A stretch of 64,000 bases of DNA from Sphingomonas corticis. GTDB lineage: Bacteria > Pseudomonadota > Alphaproteobacteria > Sphingomonadales > Sphingomonadaceae. Under the pieces are notes generated by a model, which had not been told where the DNA came from, did no database searches, and was given only the letters and a program-made list of their open reading frames with translations. The stretch spans positions 186,001 through 250,000 of the forward strand of contig NZ_JAAVJH010000006.1 in the NCBI RefSeq assembly GCF_012035195.1, in the 5' to 3' direction. The position numbers and the translations under genes were made by a program. Of the stretch, positions 28,235-37,097 are shown in pieces; the first letter of the stretch is position 1, and each line of letters opens with the position of its first letter.

Positions 28235-28266
28235 CCCGCCGGAGCGAGCGCTCCGGCGGGTTTTTT
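28235..28266 (+). terminator. Rho-independent terminator of rpsT
   Basis: CCCGCCGGAGCG-AG-CGCTCCGGCGGG followed by TTTTTT, 25 bases after the rpsT stop. It separates rpsT from dnaA transcriptionally. Confidence 0.95.
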
Positions 28267-28625
28267 CATGCTCGCGCGGGAACCGGGATCACGCGGGGCA
28301 AAGCATCGGAAATACCGCGATTCGAGCCGGTCCGTTCCGGGTGCTCTCTCATAAAACATCATCTAAACAGCGACTTATAAGAAATCCGACGCGTTTCCGC
28401 GGCCGGGGTCGAGTCAATGGGGTTTATTTCGGTTTTGTGGCGGGCGGCGGGCTTGATCGACTCACGCCGCTGTTCCTATCCCTTCACCTCCCGGCGCGGC
28501 GACCGCTGCGACGGGTACCGTCGACAGCGTCTTTGGCGTGCGGCGGGACCGGAAGGGGGGACGATCTTTCGGTTGGACGAAGGCACCGCGCGAGCACCCG
28601 CTTCGCGGCAGCGGGAGAGGTGTGC
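28267..28625 (+). other. Intergenic leader of dnaA
   Basis: About 360 bases without a convincing gene. The segment 28345-28390 is unusually A+T-rich for this chromosome (ATAAAACATCATCTAAACAG and nearby) and is the most likely place for the dnaA promoter. I see no TTATCCACA-type DnaA box here and no cluster of close variants, so there is no support for a replication origin or for autoregulation through canonical boxes. The last part, before 28626, carries the ribosome site GGGAGAGG. Confidence 0.5.
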
Positions 28626-30026
28626 GTGGCGCAAGCGAGGACCCGGGACGAGAGCGGTGACGAGCTGGCACGGGCGTGGGCCCGGGTCCGCACGAACCTG
28701 CGCCTGTCCGCGGGCGCGCGCCTGTTCGACCAGTGGCTGGCGCCCATCGCGCTGGCCGACGCCTCCGACCGGCAGGACGTGCGGCTGACGCTGCCCAGTG
28801 CGTTCATGACGAACTGGGTACGCAACCATTACGCCGAGCGTCTGGTGCACGAGTTCCGCGCGCAGATTCCCGCGGTCCGCACCGTGTCGATCGAGACGCA
28901 GCGCGCGGCGGCGGTCGTGACCGAGGTGCTGGCCGAAGCACCCATGGCCGCACCGGCCGTTGCTCCGGTCGCCGCCGCACCGGCCGCGGTCGCCTCCGTT
29001 CCCGACCGTCCGCTGCTGGACCCGCGGCTCACCTTCGACCGCTTCGTCGCGGACGCGTCGAATCTGGTCGCGGTGAACGCGGCCCGGGCGCTGGCGGCGC
29101 CGGGCCCGGTGCGGTTCAGCCCGCTGTTCCTCCACGGCGGAACCGGGCAGGGCAAGACGCACCTGATGACCGCGATCGGCCATGCCTTTCTCGACGCGCA
29201 CGCCGACGCACGCGTGCTGATGATGTCGGCGGAGCGGTTCATGTTCGATTTCGTCGCCGCCATGCGCGCGCGCGACACCCATGCCTTCAAGACGCGGCTG
29301 CGCGGCTGCGACCTGCTGCTGATCGACGACCTGCAGTTCATCGCGGGCAAGGACGCAACGCAGGAGGAATTCTTCCACACGGTCAACGAGATCATGGCGG
29401 CGGGTAAGCGGCTGGTGATCGCCGCCGACCGCGCGCCGCAGGCGATGGACGGCATCGAACCGCGGCTGCTGTCGCGCCTCGGCGCCGGGCTGGTGGCGGA
29501 CATCCGCCCGTCCACCGTCGACCTGCGCCGCACCGTGCTGGAGCGCCGCGCCGCGGAGGTCGAGGCGCGCGTCCCGTCGGAGGTGATCGAGCTGTTGGCC
29601 GGGCGCATCACCTCCAGCGTGCGCGAGGTGGAGGGTGCGCTGAACCGCATCCTGGCCTATGCCCAGCTGACCGCCACGACCATCGACCTGGAATTCGCGA
29701 TGCAGACGCTGGCCGACCAGCTGCGCGGCGGGCAGCGGCGCGTCACGATCGACCAGATCCAGAAAGCGGTGTCGGATCACTTCGAGCTGAAGCCGCTCGA
29801 CCTCGTCTCCGCGCGCCGCGCGCGGGCGGTGGCGCGGCCGCGACAGATCGCGATGTACCTGGCCAAGCGGCTGACGACGCGTTCGCTGCCGGAGATCGGC
29901 CGCAAGTTCGGCGGACGCGACCATTCGACGGTGATCCACGCGGTCCGCCGGATCGAGGAGCTGCGCGACTCCGACCGCGATGTGGACGGCGCGGTGCGCG
30001 TGCTGCTCGGCCAGCTCGAGGGCTGA
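28626..30026 (+). CDS. dnaA: Chromosomal replication initiator protein
   Basis: The 466-residue AAA+ initiator that binds and melts the origin. GTG at 28626 has GGGAGAGG five bases upstream and gives a normal domain I (about 10-90). A short Ala-Pro linker (about 103-127) is followed by the ATPase domain. Walker A is GGTGQGKTHL (171-180, where most DnaA have GGVGLGKT), Walker B is LLLIDDLQFI, and sensor I is LVIAADRAPQAM. The Arg-rich part reads LLSRLGAGLVADI. The DNA-binding signature GRKFGGRDHSTVIHAVRRIE is intact, so the protein should be functional. Confidence 0.97.
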   Translation: MAQARTRDESGDELARAWARVRTNLRLSAGARLFDQWLAPIALADASDRQDVRLTLPSAFMTNWVRNHYAERLVHEFRAQIPAVRTVSIETQRAAAVVTEVLAEAPMAAPAVAPVAAAPAAVASVPDRPLLDPRLTFDRFVADASNLVAVNAARALAAPGPVRFSPLFLHGGTGQGKTHLMTAIGHAFLDAHADARVLMMSAERFMFDFVAAMRARDTHAFKTRLRGCDLLLIDDLQFIAGKDATQEEFFHTVNEIMAAGKRLVIAADRAPQAMDGIEPRLLSRLGAGLVADIRPSTVDLRRTVLERRAAEVEARVPSEVIELLAGRITSSVREVEGALNRILAYAQLTATTIDLEFAMQTLADQLRGGQRRVTIDQIQKAVSDHFELKPLDLVSARRARAVARPRQIAMYLAKRLTTRSLPEIGRKFGGRDHSTVIHAVRRIEELRDSDRDVDGAVRVLLGQLEG

Positions 30027-30030
30027 GCCG

Positions 30031-30303
30031 TCACGCCGCGCGGCGCAGCGGCTCCTCCGGCATCGCGAACGTCGCGGCGACAGCGGGAGCGGCGGCGGGC
30101 TTGCGGCTGGGCGCGATGAGGCGGCTGACCAGCACGACCAGGCCGAGCGCGGCATAGGTCGCCAGCACCGCCTCCAGGCTGAACAGCAGCGCTACGGCGA
30201 ACCCGACGCGCAGCCAGATCGGATCGAAGCCGAAGTCCTCGCCGATGGCGGCGCACACGCCGAACAGGTTGTCCTTGGCAGCGGGGGCGGGGGTGTCGGT
30301 CAT
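30031..30303 (-). CDS. PspC-domain small membrane protein
   Basis: A 90-residue protein with the PspC pattern NLFGVCAAIGEDFGFDPIWL followed by a membrane helix (VGFAVALLFSLEAVLATYAA to LVVLVSRLI, about 33-61). PspC-type proteins take part in membrane-stress responses. This one is a short stand-alone version with an Ala-Pro-rich tail. It ends four bases from the convergent dnaA stop; no terminator is visible between them. Confidence 0.82.
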   Translation of the reverse strand: MTDTPAPAAKDNLFGVCAAIGEDFGFDPIWLRVGFAVALLFSLEAVLATYAALGLVVLVSRLIAPSRKPAAAPAVAATFAMPEEPLRRAA

Positions 30304-30537
30304 CGATCGGGCTCCGGCAGGGGGATGGCGCGATAGCGGCCATCCGTGTTGCCCATCGCTAAGCAGGGCGCGTGCCAGATCGCGAAAACACCGGAAAAGC
30401 TTGAATTTTCGTGAAGTCGTCGAGGAAGGTGGCTGGCGTGAGCCGTGGATCGCGCCACAATCCGGCGCGATCCGCCAAGCCTGCGAAAGCCGCGCTCGCC
30501 GGTTTACCCGTCACGCCCCGCCCGCTAGCACCGCGGC

Positions 30538-30987
30538 ATGGCGCAGGACATGACCGGCGGATGCCAGTGCGGGCGCGTGCGCTTCCAGGTGAGCGTGGAG
30601 GATCCCGCGCGCGCCTACCTCTGCCACTGCCGCATGTGCCAGCGGGCGACCGGCGGCGTGTACGCCGCGCTGATCCAGGTGCCGCGCGCCGCCGTGACGT
30701 GGACGACGCGCGAGCCCGACCGCCGCGCCTCCTCGCCGATCGCCGAGCGTGGCTTCTGCGCGGCCTGCGGTACGCCGCTGACCTACGAGGGCGCGGGATC
30801 GGACCAGATGGATCTGACCGTCGGCAGCTTCGACGAGGCGGCGCGGCTGCGGCCGTTCGGCCATTTCGGCGTCGAGAGCCGGCACGAGGCGTGGCGCGAC
30901 ACCGTCGCCCTGCCGGACACGCGCACCGACGAACTCCCGAACATCACCGCCAAGTGGATGGACGCCTGTGGCAAGCTCCCCGACTGA
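30538..30987 (+). CDS. GFA-family zinc protein
   Basis: A 149-residue member of the glutathione-dependent formaldehyde-activating (GFA/CENP-V) fold family. Zinc-binding Cys are in GGCQCGRVRF, YLCHCRMCQRATGG and GFCAACGTPL. The family binds two zinc ions and, in some members, glutathione; enzymatic activity of most members is unproven. Its end overlaps the following hydrolase gene by 20 bases, so the two form an operon. Confidence 0.88.
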   Translation: MAQDMTGGCQCGRVRFQVSVEDPARAYLCHCRMCQRATGGVYAALIQVPRAAVTWTTREPDRRASSPIAERGFCAACGTPLTYEGAGSDQMDLTVGSFDEAARLRPFGHFGVESRHEAWRDTVALPDTRTDELPNITAKWMDACGKLPD

Positions 30988-31729
30988 AACGCGCTTCTTC
31001 GACGGTTTCGACGGCACCCGGCTCGCCTGGCGCGAGATGGGCGAGGGGAGACCGGTGGTGCTGATCCACGGCTATTTCTCCGACGCGGCGACCAACTGGA
31101 TCCGCTACGGCCACGCCGCCGCGATCGCGGCGGAGGGCTTCCGCGTCATCATGCCCGACCTGCGCGGCCACGGCGAGAGCGCGCGCCCGCACGATCCCGC
31201 CGCCTATCCGCCCGACGCGCTGGCGCGCGACGGACACGCGCTGGTCGCGCACCTGCGGCTGACCGACTACGATCTCGGCGGCTACTCGCTGGGCGCGCGC
31301 ACGACGTCGCGGATGCTGGCGACCGGGGCGACGCCCGGGCGGGTGATCTTTTCCGGCATGGGGCTGGAAGGATTGGTGGACACGAACCGCCGTGCCGGCC
31401 ATTTCCGCCACATCCTCGACCACCTCGGCGAGCACGAGCGCGGCTCGCCCGCGTGGTTGGCAGAGGCGTTCCTGAAGACGACCGGGGGCGATCCGGTGGC
31501 GCTGCGCGGCGTGATCGACACGTTCGTCGACACACCGGTGGAGACGCTGCGCGCGCTGTCGCAGCCGGTGCTGGTGGTCAACGGCAGGGACGATGCCGAC
31601 AACGGGTCGGCGGCGGATCTCGCCGCCGCCTTGCCTCACGCAACCCTCGTCGAGGTGCCGGGCAACCACATGAGTTCGGTCACCAAGGCCGAATTGGGCC
31701 GCGCCATCGCCGACTTCCTGCGCGGCTGA
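30968..31729 (+). CDS. Alpha/beta hydrolase
   Basis: A 253-residue alpha/beta hydrolase starting with GTG inside the preceding gene. Features are VVLIHGYFSDAATNW (oxyanion region), VIMPDLRGHGESARP, the nucleophile elbow GGYSLGAR (Ser), the acid in VVNGRDDADN and the His in VPGNHMSSV. Substrate unknown; candidates include esters or C-C bond substrates. Coupling with a GFA-family gene hints at thioester or aldehyde chemistry, but this is a guess. Confidence 0.88.
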   Translation: MASSPTETRFFDGFDGTRLAWREMGEGRPVVLIHGYFSDAATNWIRYGHAAAIAAEGFRVIMPDLRGHGESARPHDPAAYPPDALARDGHALVAHLRLTDYDLGGYSLGARTTSRMLATGATPGRVIFSGMGLEGLVDTNRRAGHFRHILDHLGEHERGSPAWLAEAFLKTTGGDPVALRGVIDTFVDTPVETLRALSQPVLVVNGRDDADNGSAADLAAALPHATLVEVPGNHMSSVTKAELGRAIADFLRG

Positions 31730-31738
31730 CGGCGGCGC

Positions 31739-32344
31739 TTACTCCGGAATCGTGTTCTCGTCGGCGATCCCCGCCTTGAACGAGGCGGAGGAATCGGTGC
31801 CGTCGGGCTGATGGGCCCCGCCCTTCGGTTTGGACGCCGATGCGGGCGGTTTGGGCGTCGATCCGCGCAGCGACAGCAGCGCCGCCGTCGCCGCCGCGCC
31901 GATCGCGGCCACGCCGCCGGCGATGGCCGCGGCGCCCCAGCGTCCGCCGACCTTCTCCGTCGCGGTCTCCACCCGCTTGCCCGCGCGAGTCGCGGCCTTG
32001 CGCGCGCCCGTGCCCGCGCGCTTCGCCGACTTCTTCGCGCTGGTCGCGGCATTCGACACCGCGGCTCCCGCGTCGCCGGCGGTGTGCGTGACCGCATCCA
32101 CCGATCGCCCGACGACCGAGCGCGAGGCGGCGCCCCTCGACGGGGTGGAGCGCTTGGCCGTCCGCGGCTTCGCGGCGGCGGTCGTCCCGGCGGTCCGCTT
32201 GCGCGTGGTCTGCGGCTTGTCCGCCGCGTCCGTGGTGCCGGCGGCAGACTTGGCGGGCGGCTTCTTGGCTCCGCCCGCGCTGCTGCGCGGCGCGCGACGG
32301 CGGGGAGCGGGCGGGGTGGGGGTGTCGGTGGTGTCGTCGGCCAT
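31739..32344 (-). CDS. Ala/Lys/Thr-rich histone H1-like protein with a membrane-type helix
   Basis: A 201-residue low-complexity protein. Residues 1-75 are rich in Pro, Arg, Lys, Thr and Ala, and 95-135 carry AKKSAKRAGTGARKAATRAG, the kind of Lys-Ala repeat seen in bacterial H1-like DNA-binding proteins. A hydrophobic Ala-Gly segment follows (WGAAAIAGGVAAIGAAATAA, about 139-158), then a polar tail. ATG at 32344 has GGGAGCGAG upstream. It might bind DNA or the cell envelope; neither is shown. The stop lies nine bases from the convergent hydrolase end. Confidence 0.72.
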   Translation of the reverse strand: MADDTTDTPTPPAPRRRAPRSSAGGAKKPPAKSAAGTTDAADKPQTTRKRTAGTTAAAKPRTAKRSTPSRGAASRSVVGRSVDAVTHTAGDAGAAVSNAATSAKKSAKRAGTGARKAATRAGKRVETATEKVGGRWGAAAIAGGVAAIGAAATAALLSLRGSTPKPPASASKPKGGAHQPDGTDSSASFKAGIADENTIPE

Positions 32345-32412
32345 GTCTCGCTCCCACGATGGATCGGTTCGCGCCCGTAACGCACGGCGGGACGATGGTT
32401 TCCGATGGGGAC

Positions 32413-33846
32413 TTAGCGGAACGGCGGTTCGTTGAACGCGCGCAGCTTGCGGCTGTGCAGCTTGGGCCCTTCTCTGAACAATTCCTCGCACGTCTCGATG
32501 CCGATCCGCATGTGCTCGCTGATCGCGCGCTCGTAGAAGCGGTTGGCCTGCCCCGGCAGCTTCAGCTCGCCGTGGAGCGGCTTGTCCGATACGCACAGCA
32601 AGGTGCCGTAGGGGACGCGGAAGCGGAAGCCCTGCGCCGCGATCGTCGCGCTCTCCATGTCGATCGCCACCGCGCGGCTGAGCGAGAAGCGCAGCGCGGA
32701 GCGGCTGTAGCGCAATTCCCAGTTGCGATCGTCGGTGGTCACGATCGTGCCGGTGCGCAGGCGTCGCTTCAGCTCGTCGCCGGACTGGCCGCTCACCGTT
32801 TCCGCCGCGCGCGCCAGCGCCTGCTGGATCTCCGCGATGGCGGGCACGGGGATTTCCGGCGGCAACATGTCGTCCAGCACGTGGTCGTCGCGCAGGTAGG
32901 CGTGGGCGAGGACATAGTCGCCGATCCGCTGCGACGGGCGCAGGCCGCCGCAATGCCCGATCATCAGCCACGCCTCCGGCCGCATGACGGCGAGATGGTC
33001 GCAGATCGTCTTCGCGTTGGACGGACCGACGCCGATGTTGACCAGGGTGATCCCGGTGCGATCGTCCGCCATCAGGTGATAGGCGGGCATCTGCAGCCGC
33101 CGCCACGCGCTGTCGTCCAGCGCGGCGGGATCGTCGCCGGCCTTGAACAGCACGCCGCCCGGGCCGGACAGCGCGGTGAAGCGGCTGTCGGCGCGGCCCA
33201 CCTCCGTCGCCGCCCAGCGGACGAACTCGTCGACGTAGCGGTGGTAGTTGGTGAACAGGACGTAGCGCTGGACGTGCTCCGCGGGCGTGCCGGTGTAGTG
33301 GCGCAGGCGCGCGAGGCTGAAGTCGGTGCGCAGGCCATCGAACAACGCCAGCGGGCGGGTGCCGTCGATCGACGCCCACAGGCCATCGGCGATCTCGTCG
33401 CCAATGTGGGCCAGCTCGGTCGTCGGGAACCAGCGCGCCAGCTCCGCCGCGGACACCGCGTCGAGGCTCAGCGCATGTCCGGCGTCCATCACGTAGGGGA
33501 AGGGAATCTCCTGGCCGCCCGGCACGGCGTCGACGGTGACGTCGTAATCCTCGATCAGCAGCGTCAGCTGCTCTTCGAGATAGTCGGCGAACAGCGCCGG
33601 GCGGGTCACGCTGATCCGATACTCGCCGGGTGCGGTCAGCCGTCCGAACGAGCGCAGCGGGGCGGGACGGCCGTCGCCGCCGGCGAAGCGCAGGCGGATT
33701 TCGGGATAAGCGAAGGCACCGCTGCGCCGATCCTCCGTGCTGGGGACGGAACCATCGGCGATGTAAGCGGAAATGGCGGCCTGTAGCCGGGCGACCGAGG
33801 CAGTGTAGAGCCGGTCGAGTTGGGTGACGATGTCGTTGGCGGTCAT
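32413..33846 (-). CDS. amn: AMP nucleosidase
   Basis: Hydrolyses AMP to adenine and ribose 5-phosphate, setting adenylate pools. It has 477 residues, as in E. coli Amn. The N-terminal regulatory half contains GEYRISVTRPALFADYLEEQ. The phosphorylase-like half contains ITLVNIGVGPSNAKTICDHL, EAWLMIGHCGGLRPSQRIGD, VAIDMESATIAAQGFRFRVP and SDKPLHGELKLPGQANRFYE. It is preceded on the left by the low-complexity gene (68 bases between its stop and that start). Confidence 0.95.
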   Translation of the reverse strand: MTANDIVTQLDRLYTASVARLQAAISAYIADGSVPSTEDRRSGAFAYPEIRLRFAGGDGRPAPLRSFGRLTAPGEYRISVTRPALFADYLEEQLTLLIEDYDVTVDAVPGGQEIPFPYVMDAGHALSLDAVSAAELARWFPTTELAHIGDEIADGLWASIDGTRPLALFDGLRTDFSLARLRHYTGTPAEHVQRYVLFTNYHRYVDEFVRWAATEVGRADSRFTALSGPGGVLFKAGDDPAALDDSAWRRLQMPAYHLMADDRTGITLVNIGVGPSNAKTICDHLAVMRPEAWLMIGHCGGLRPSQRIGDYVLAHAYLRDDHVLDDMLPPEIPVPAIAEIQQALARAAETVSGQSGDELKRRLRTGTIVTTDDRNWELRYSRSALRFSLSRAVAIDMESATIAAQGFRFRVPYGTLLCVSDKPLHGELKLPGQANRFYERAISEHMRIGIETCEELFREGPKLHSRKLRAFNEPPFR

Positions 33847-33897
33847 CGCGGATGATTACGTGCCGCGCATGACGCTGGCAAGACGGGTGTGCCACAC

Positions 33898-33980
33898 CGT
33901 CGTGCCGGGCTCGTCCCGGCGTCCAGGGCCACGAGCGATCGCGCCGCGACTCTGGACCCTGGGACAAGCCCGGGGTGACG
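33898..33980. repeat. Second copy of the paired REP-like hairpin repeat
   Basis: The left arm (33898-33929) contains the hairpin GCCGGG-CTCGT-CCCGGC and ends TCCAGGGC. The right arm (about 33950-33980) is its rough inverse and ends GGGGTGACG. It belongs to the same family as 10452-10544: the outer CGTCA/TGACG ends and the TCCAGGG core are shared. It fills the gap between amn and a small gene and touches the latter's stop codon. Confidence 0.72.
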
Positions 33981-33981
33981 A

Positions 33982-34242
33982 CTATTTCCTGCCCTTGGCC
34001 TTTCCCGCCGGCTTGTCGTCTTCCAGCAGCTTGGCGACGCCGAAGGCCGCGCCGGCTACCGCGGCGGCGACGCCGGCGCCGATCGCGGCGGCGGCGTAGG
34101 GCCGCTCCTTCGCGGCGTCGACCGCCGCGGTGGCTGCGGCGCTCACTTTCTCCTGCGCCTGTCCTGCGGCATCGCGCGCGCGGTCGGCGTAGCTCGCCTG
34201 CGCCTTGTCGTCGGGAAGCGGCTTCAGTGCGGTGTCGGTCAT
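33982..34242 (-). CDS. Small protein with amphipathic helix and C-terminal membrane segment
   Basis: An 86-residue protein. A polar helical region (YADRARDAAGQAQEKVSAAA) is followed by a short basic turn (KERPY), a Gly-Ala hydrophobic segment (about 51-68) and a Lys-rich tail. The layout resembles the YqjD/ElaB (DUF883) group of ribosome-associated inner-membrane proteins, but similarity is in composition more than sequence. Function unknown. Confidence 0.68.
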   Translation of the reverse strand: MTDTALKPLPDDKAQASYADRARDAAGQAQEKVSAAATAAVDAAKERPYAAAAIGAGVAAAVAGAAFGVAKLLEDDKPAGKAKGRK

Positions 34243-34290
34243 GACGCTATACTCCGTTGAGATACCGTCACGACCAACGCACCCGCGGCG

Positions 34291-34770
34291 TCAGAGGTTT
34301 CCGATCATGTGCTCGGCGGAGCTCACCTTGAACTCGCCCGGACCCTCCACGTTCAGCGACTCGACGACGCCGTCGTTGACGACCATCGAGTAGCGCTGGC
34401 TGCGCTTGCCCATGCCGAACTTGCTGCCGTCCATGGCGAGACCCAGCGCCTCGGCGAAGGTGCCGTTCCCGTCCGCCAGCATCGTGATGCCGTCCGCGTT
34501 CGCCGACTTCGACCAGGCGCCCAGCACGAACGGGTCGTTGACCGAGGTGCAGACGACCTCGTCGATGCCCTTGGCCGCCAGCTCGTCCTTCTTCTCGATA
34601 TATCCCGGCAGGTGGCGCGCCGAGCAGGTCGGGGTGAAGGCCCCCGGCACCGCGAACAGCGCGACTCGGCGGCCTTTGAAGAAGTCCGCGGTGCCGACCG
34701 GCTCGGGGCCGTCCGCCGTCACCTTGGTCAGCGTCGTGTCGGGCAGCTTGTCGCCCACGTTGATCGTCAT
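34291..34770 (-). CDS. Peroxiredoxin of the Prx5 type
   Basis: A 159-residue thiol peroxidase. The peroxidatic Cys lies in VPGAFTPTCSARHLPGY. Other family features are VGDKLPD at the start, VVCTSVNDPFVLGAW and YSMVVNDGVVESLNVE. ATG at 34770 has CTGGAGAA at good spacing; an extended frame upstream is not needed. Prx5 proteins reduce peroxides with glutathione/glutaredoxin or thioredoxin. A resolving Cys may be the one in VVCTS; this is not certain. Confidence 0.93.
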   Translation of the reverse strand: MTINVGDKLPDTTLTKVTADGPEPVGTADFFKGRRVALFAVPGAFTPTCSARHLPGYIEKKDELAAKGIDEVVCTSVNDPFVLGAWSKSANADGITMLADGNGTFAEALGLAMDGSKFGMGKRSQRYSMVVNDGVVESLNVEGPGEFKVSSAEHMIGNL

Positions 34771-34863
34771 GCCGGTTCTCCAGTGAAGTGCGTTCCTAGT
34801 CGCAATGCGGCGGGTTGATTTCAAGCATTCGCAACGCCGCGCGAGGCGCTACGGTGGATCGCG

Positions 34864-35412
34864 ATGTTTCTGACCGGACGATTCCTTCTCGCCATGCCCG
34901 GCATCGGCGACCCGCGCTTCGACCAGGCGGTGATCGCCATGTGCCAGCACGACGCGGATGGCGCGCTGGGGGTGGGCGTCGGCGCGACGATCAACGGCCT
35001 CGGCCTGCACGACGTGTTGCGCCAGTTGGAGATCGCACCCGGCGAGGCACCCGACGCGCCCGTCCATTTCGGCGGGCCGGTGGAGGTGCGTCGCGGCTTC
35101 GTGCTGCACACGCTCGACTGGGGCGGTCAGGACACGATCGACGTCGCCGGTCGCTGGGCGCTGTCGGGCACGCTGGACGTGCTGCGCGCCATTGCGAGTG
35201 GAACGGGCCCGGCGCGGTGGGTGGTGGCGCTGGGCTATGCCGGCTGGGGCGCGGGGCAGCTGGACGAGGAGATGACGCGTCACGGCTGGATGACCGTCGA
35301 CGGCGACGACGCGCTGCTGTTCGACGCGCCCGCAGCGGAGCGCTGGACGAAGGGCTTCGCCGCGGCGGGGGTGGACCCGAGGCTGCTGTCGCCGGAGAGC
35401 GGGCGGGCGTGA
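34864..35412 (+). CDS. YqgE/AlgH family protein
   Basis: A 182-residue member of the UPF0301 family, widely conserved and of unknown biochemical role. It shows the characteristic opening FLTGRFLLAMPGIGDPRFDQ, GVGVGATINGLGLHDVL, HFGGPVEVRRGFVLH and ALGYAGWGAGQLDEEM. It ends 29 bases before the palindrome in front of ahcY, so the operator lies between the two genes. Confidence 0.94.
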   Translation: MFLTGRFLLAMPGIGDPRFDQAVIAMCQHDADGALGVGVGATINGLGLHDVLRQLEIAPGEAPDAPVHFGGPVEVRRGFVLHTLDWGGQDTIDVAGRWALSGTLDVLRAIASGTGPARWVVALGYAGWGAGQLDEEMTRHGWMTVDGDDALLFDAPAAERWTKGFAAAGVDPRLLSPESGRA

Positions 35413-35440
35413 ACCGGCCCGTGACGGGGTGGGCGTCGAC

Positions 35441-35460
35441 ATATAAAGATATCTTTATAT
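35441..35460. promoter_or_regulatory. Perfect 20-bp palindrome upstream of ahcY, SahR-like operator
   Basis: ATATAAAGATATCTTTATAT is an exact palindrome, 93 bases before the ahcY start, in an otherwise very GC-rich region. It directly abuts a possible promoter (TTGCTC at 35461, 17 bases, TAAAGG at 35484). From memory, ArsR-family SahR regulators of proteobacteria, which answer to S-adenosylhomocysteine, bind motifs of this general shape upstream of ahcY and methionine genes. The palindrome is seen; the regulator assignment is inference, and no SahR gene is in the window. Confidence 0.7.
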
Positions 35461-35552
35461 TTGCTCTGACGGGTCCAGCCCGCTAAAGGCCCGCGCATGT
35501 CGATCGGTCGTGCGCGGCCTTGGTCGGCCCTACACCCGTTCGGAGAACCACC

Positions 35553-36962
35553 GTGGCGACCGCTCCCGTGCTCGACACCAACGACTACGCCATCCGCGAC
35601 ATCTCGCTGGCCGATTTCGGCCGCAAGGAGATCGCGATCGCCGAGACCGAGATGCCGGGCCTCATGTCCCTGCGCGAGGAGTTCGGCGCGTCGCAGCCGC
35701 TGAAGGGCGCGCGCATCACCGGCTCGCTGCACATGACCATCCAGACCGCGGTGCTGATCGAGACGCTGGTGGCGCTCGGCGCCGACGTGCGCTGGGCGAC
35801 TTGCAACATCTTCTCGACGCAGGACCACGCGGCGGCCGCCATCGCCGCCGCGGGCATCCCCGTCTTCGCGATCAAGGGCGAGACGCTGGCCGAATATTGG
35901 GATTATGTCGGCTCGATCTTCGACTGGGGGGACCAGACCGCCAACATCATCCTCGACGACGGCGGCGACGCGACCATGTTCGCGCTCTGGGGCGCCAAGC
36001 TGGAGGCGGGCGCCTCCTTCGGCGAGCCTGACAATGCCGAGGAGGTGGAGTTCCAGCGCTCGGTGAAGGCGTTCATCGCCAAGCGTCCGGGATACCTGAC
36101 GGAGACGGTCAAGAACCTGAAGGGCGTCAGCGAAGAGACGACCACGGGCGTCCACCGCCTGTACGAGATCGCCAAGAAGGGCGAGCTGCCGTTCCCCGCG
36201 ATCAACGTGAACGATTCGGTGACGAAGTCGAAGTTCGACAACCTGTACGGCTGCAAGGAGTCGCTGGTCGACGCCATCCGCCGCGCCACCGACGTGATGC
36301 TGGCGGGCAAGGTCGCCTGCGTCGCGGGTTTCGGCGACGTCGGCAAGGGCTCGGCCCAGTCGCTGCGCAACGGCGGCGCGCGCGTGCTGGTGACGGAGAT
36401 CGACCCGATCTGCGCGCTCCAGGCGGCGATGGAGGGGTTCGAGGTGGTGACGATGGACGAGGCGGTGACCCGCGCCGACATCTTCTGCACCGCGACCGGC
36501 AACGCCGACGTCATCACCGCCGATCACATGAAGGCGATGAAGCCGATGTCGATCGTGTGCAACATCGGCCACTTCGACAGCGAGATTCAGATCGCCGCCC
36601 TCGACAATTACGAGTGGACCGAGGTGAAGCCGGGCACCGACCTGGTGAAGTTCCCCGACGGCAAGCAGATCATCGTGCTCGCCAAGGGCCGGCTGGTGAA
36701 CCTGGGCTGCGCCACCGGCCATCCCAGCTTCGTCATGTCGTCCAGCTTCACCAACCAGGTGCTGGCGCAGATCGAGCTGTTCACCAAGGGCGAGGAGTAC
36801 AGGAACCAGGTGTACGTCCTGCCCAAGCACCTGGACGAGAAGGTCGCCGCGCTCCACCTCGAGAAGCTGGGCGTGAAGCTGTCCAAGCTGTCGCAGAAGC
36901 AGGCGGACTATATCGGCGTGCCGGTGGAAGGGCCGTTCAAGCCCGACCATTATCGCTACTGA
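35553..36962 (+). CDS. ahcY: Adenosylhomocysteinase
   Basis: Reversibly splits S-adenosylhomocysteine to homocysteine and adenosine, closing the activated methyl cycle. It has 469 residues. GTG at 35553 has CGGAGA eight bases upstream; a slightly longer frame begins with an unlikely leader. Motifs are [50 protein letters not shown] (NAD fold), [20 protein letters not shown] and the canonical C-terminus KPDHYRY, needed for the tetramer's NAD site. It is flanked by the palindrome at 35441 and a terminator at 36986. Confidence 0.97.
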   Translation: MATAPVLDTNDYAIRDISLADFGRKEIAIAETEMPGLMSLREEFGASQPLKGARITGSLHMTIQTAVLIETLVALGADVRWATCNIFSTQDHAAAAIAAAGIPVFAIKGETLAEYWDYVGSIFDWGDQTANIILDDGGDATMFALWGAKLEAGASFGEPDNAEEVEFQRSVKAFIAKRPGYLTETVKNLKGVSEETTTGVHRLYEIAKKGELPFPAINVNDSVTKSKFDNLYGCKESLVDAIRRATDVMLAGKVACVAGFGDVGKGSAQSLRNGGARVLVTEIDPICALQAAMEGFEVVTMDEAVTRADIFCTATGNADVITADHMKAMKPMSIVCNIGHFDSEIQIAALDNYEWTEVKPGTDLVKFPDGKQIIVLAKGRLVNLGCATGHPSFVMSSSFTNQVLAQIELFTKGEEYRNQVYVLPKHLDEKVAALHLEKLGVKLSKLSQKQADYIGVPVEGPFKPDHYRY

Positions 36963-36985
36963 TCGCACCCTTCGTTGCGCGAAAG

Positions 36986-37016
36986 GGGGCGGTGCCGCGC
37001 GGCGCCGCCCCTTTTT
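36986..37016 (+). terminator. Rho-independent terminator of ahcY
   Basis: GGGGCGGTGCC-GCGC-GGCGCCGCCCC (11 pairs, one G-T) followed by TTTTT, 23 bases after the ahcY stop. Confidence 0.93.
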
Positions 37017-37097
37017 CGTATTCCGCCCGCGTTTCGGACTGCCTAAGACCCTGTCGATGAATGCCGCCGCCTCCCGCCACGCGCCCCGTTCCGCGCG

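Noticed and set aside
28267..28625. Replication origin next to dnaA
   Set aside because: No DnaA box of the TTATCCACA type or cluster of close variants was found, and dnaA is often away from the origin in alphaproteobacteria.
35461..35552. Possible SAM- or SAH-binding riboswitch in the ahcY leader
   Set aside because: The short leader has CCCGCTAAAGG, which recalls the end of SAM-II, but the rest of that aptamer (first stem-loop and the GATTTAACC-like core) is missing, and the SAH aptamer pattern is not seen either. The palindrome upstream explains regulation more simply.
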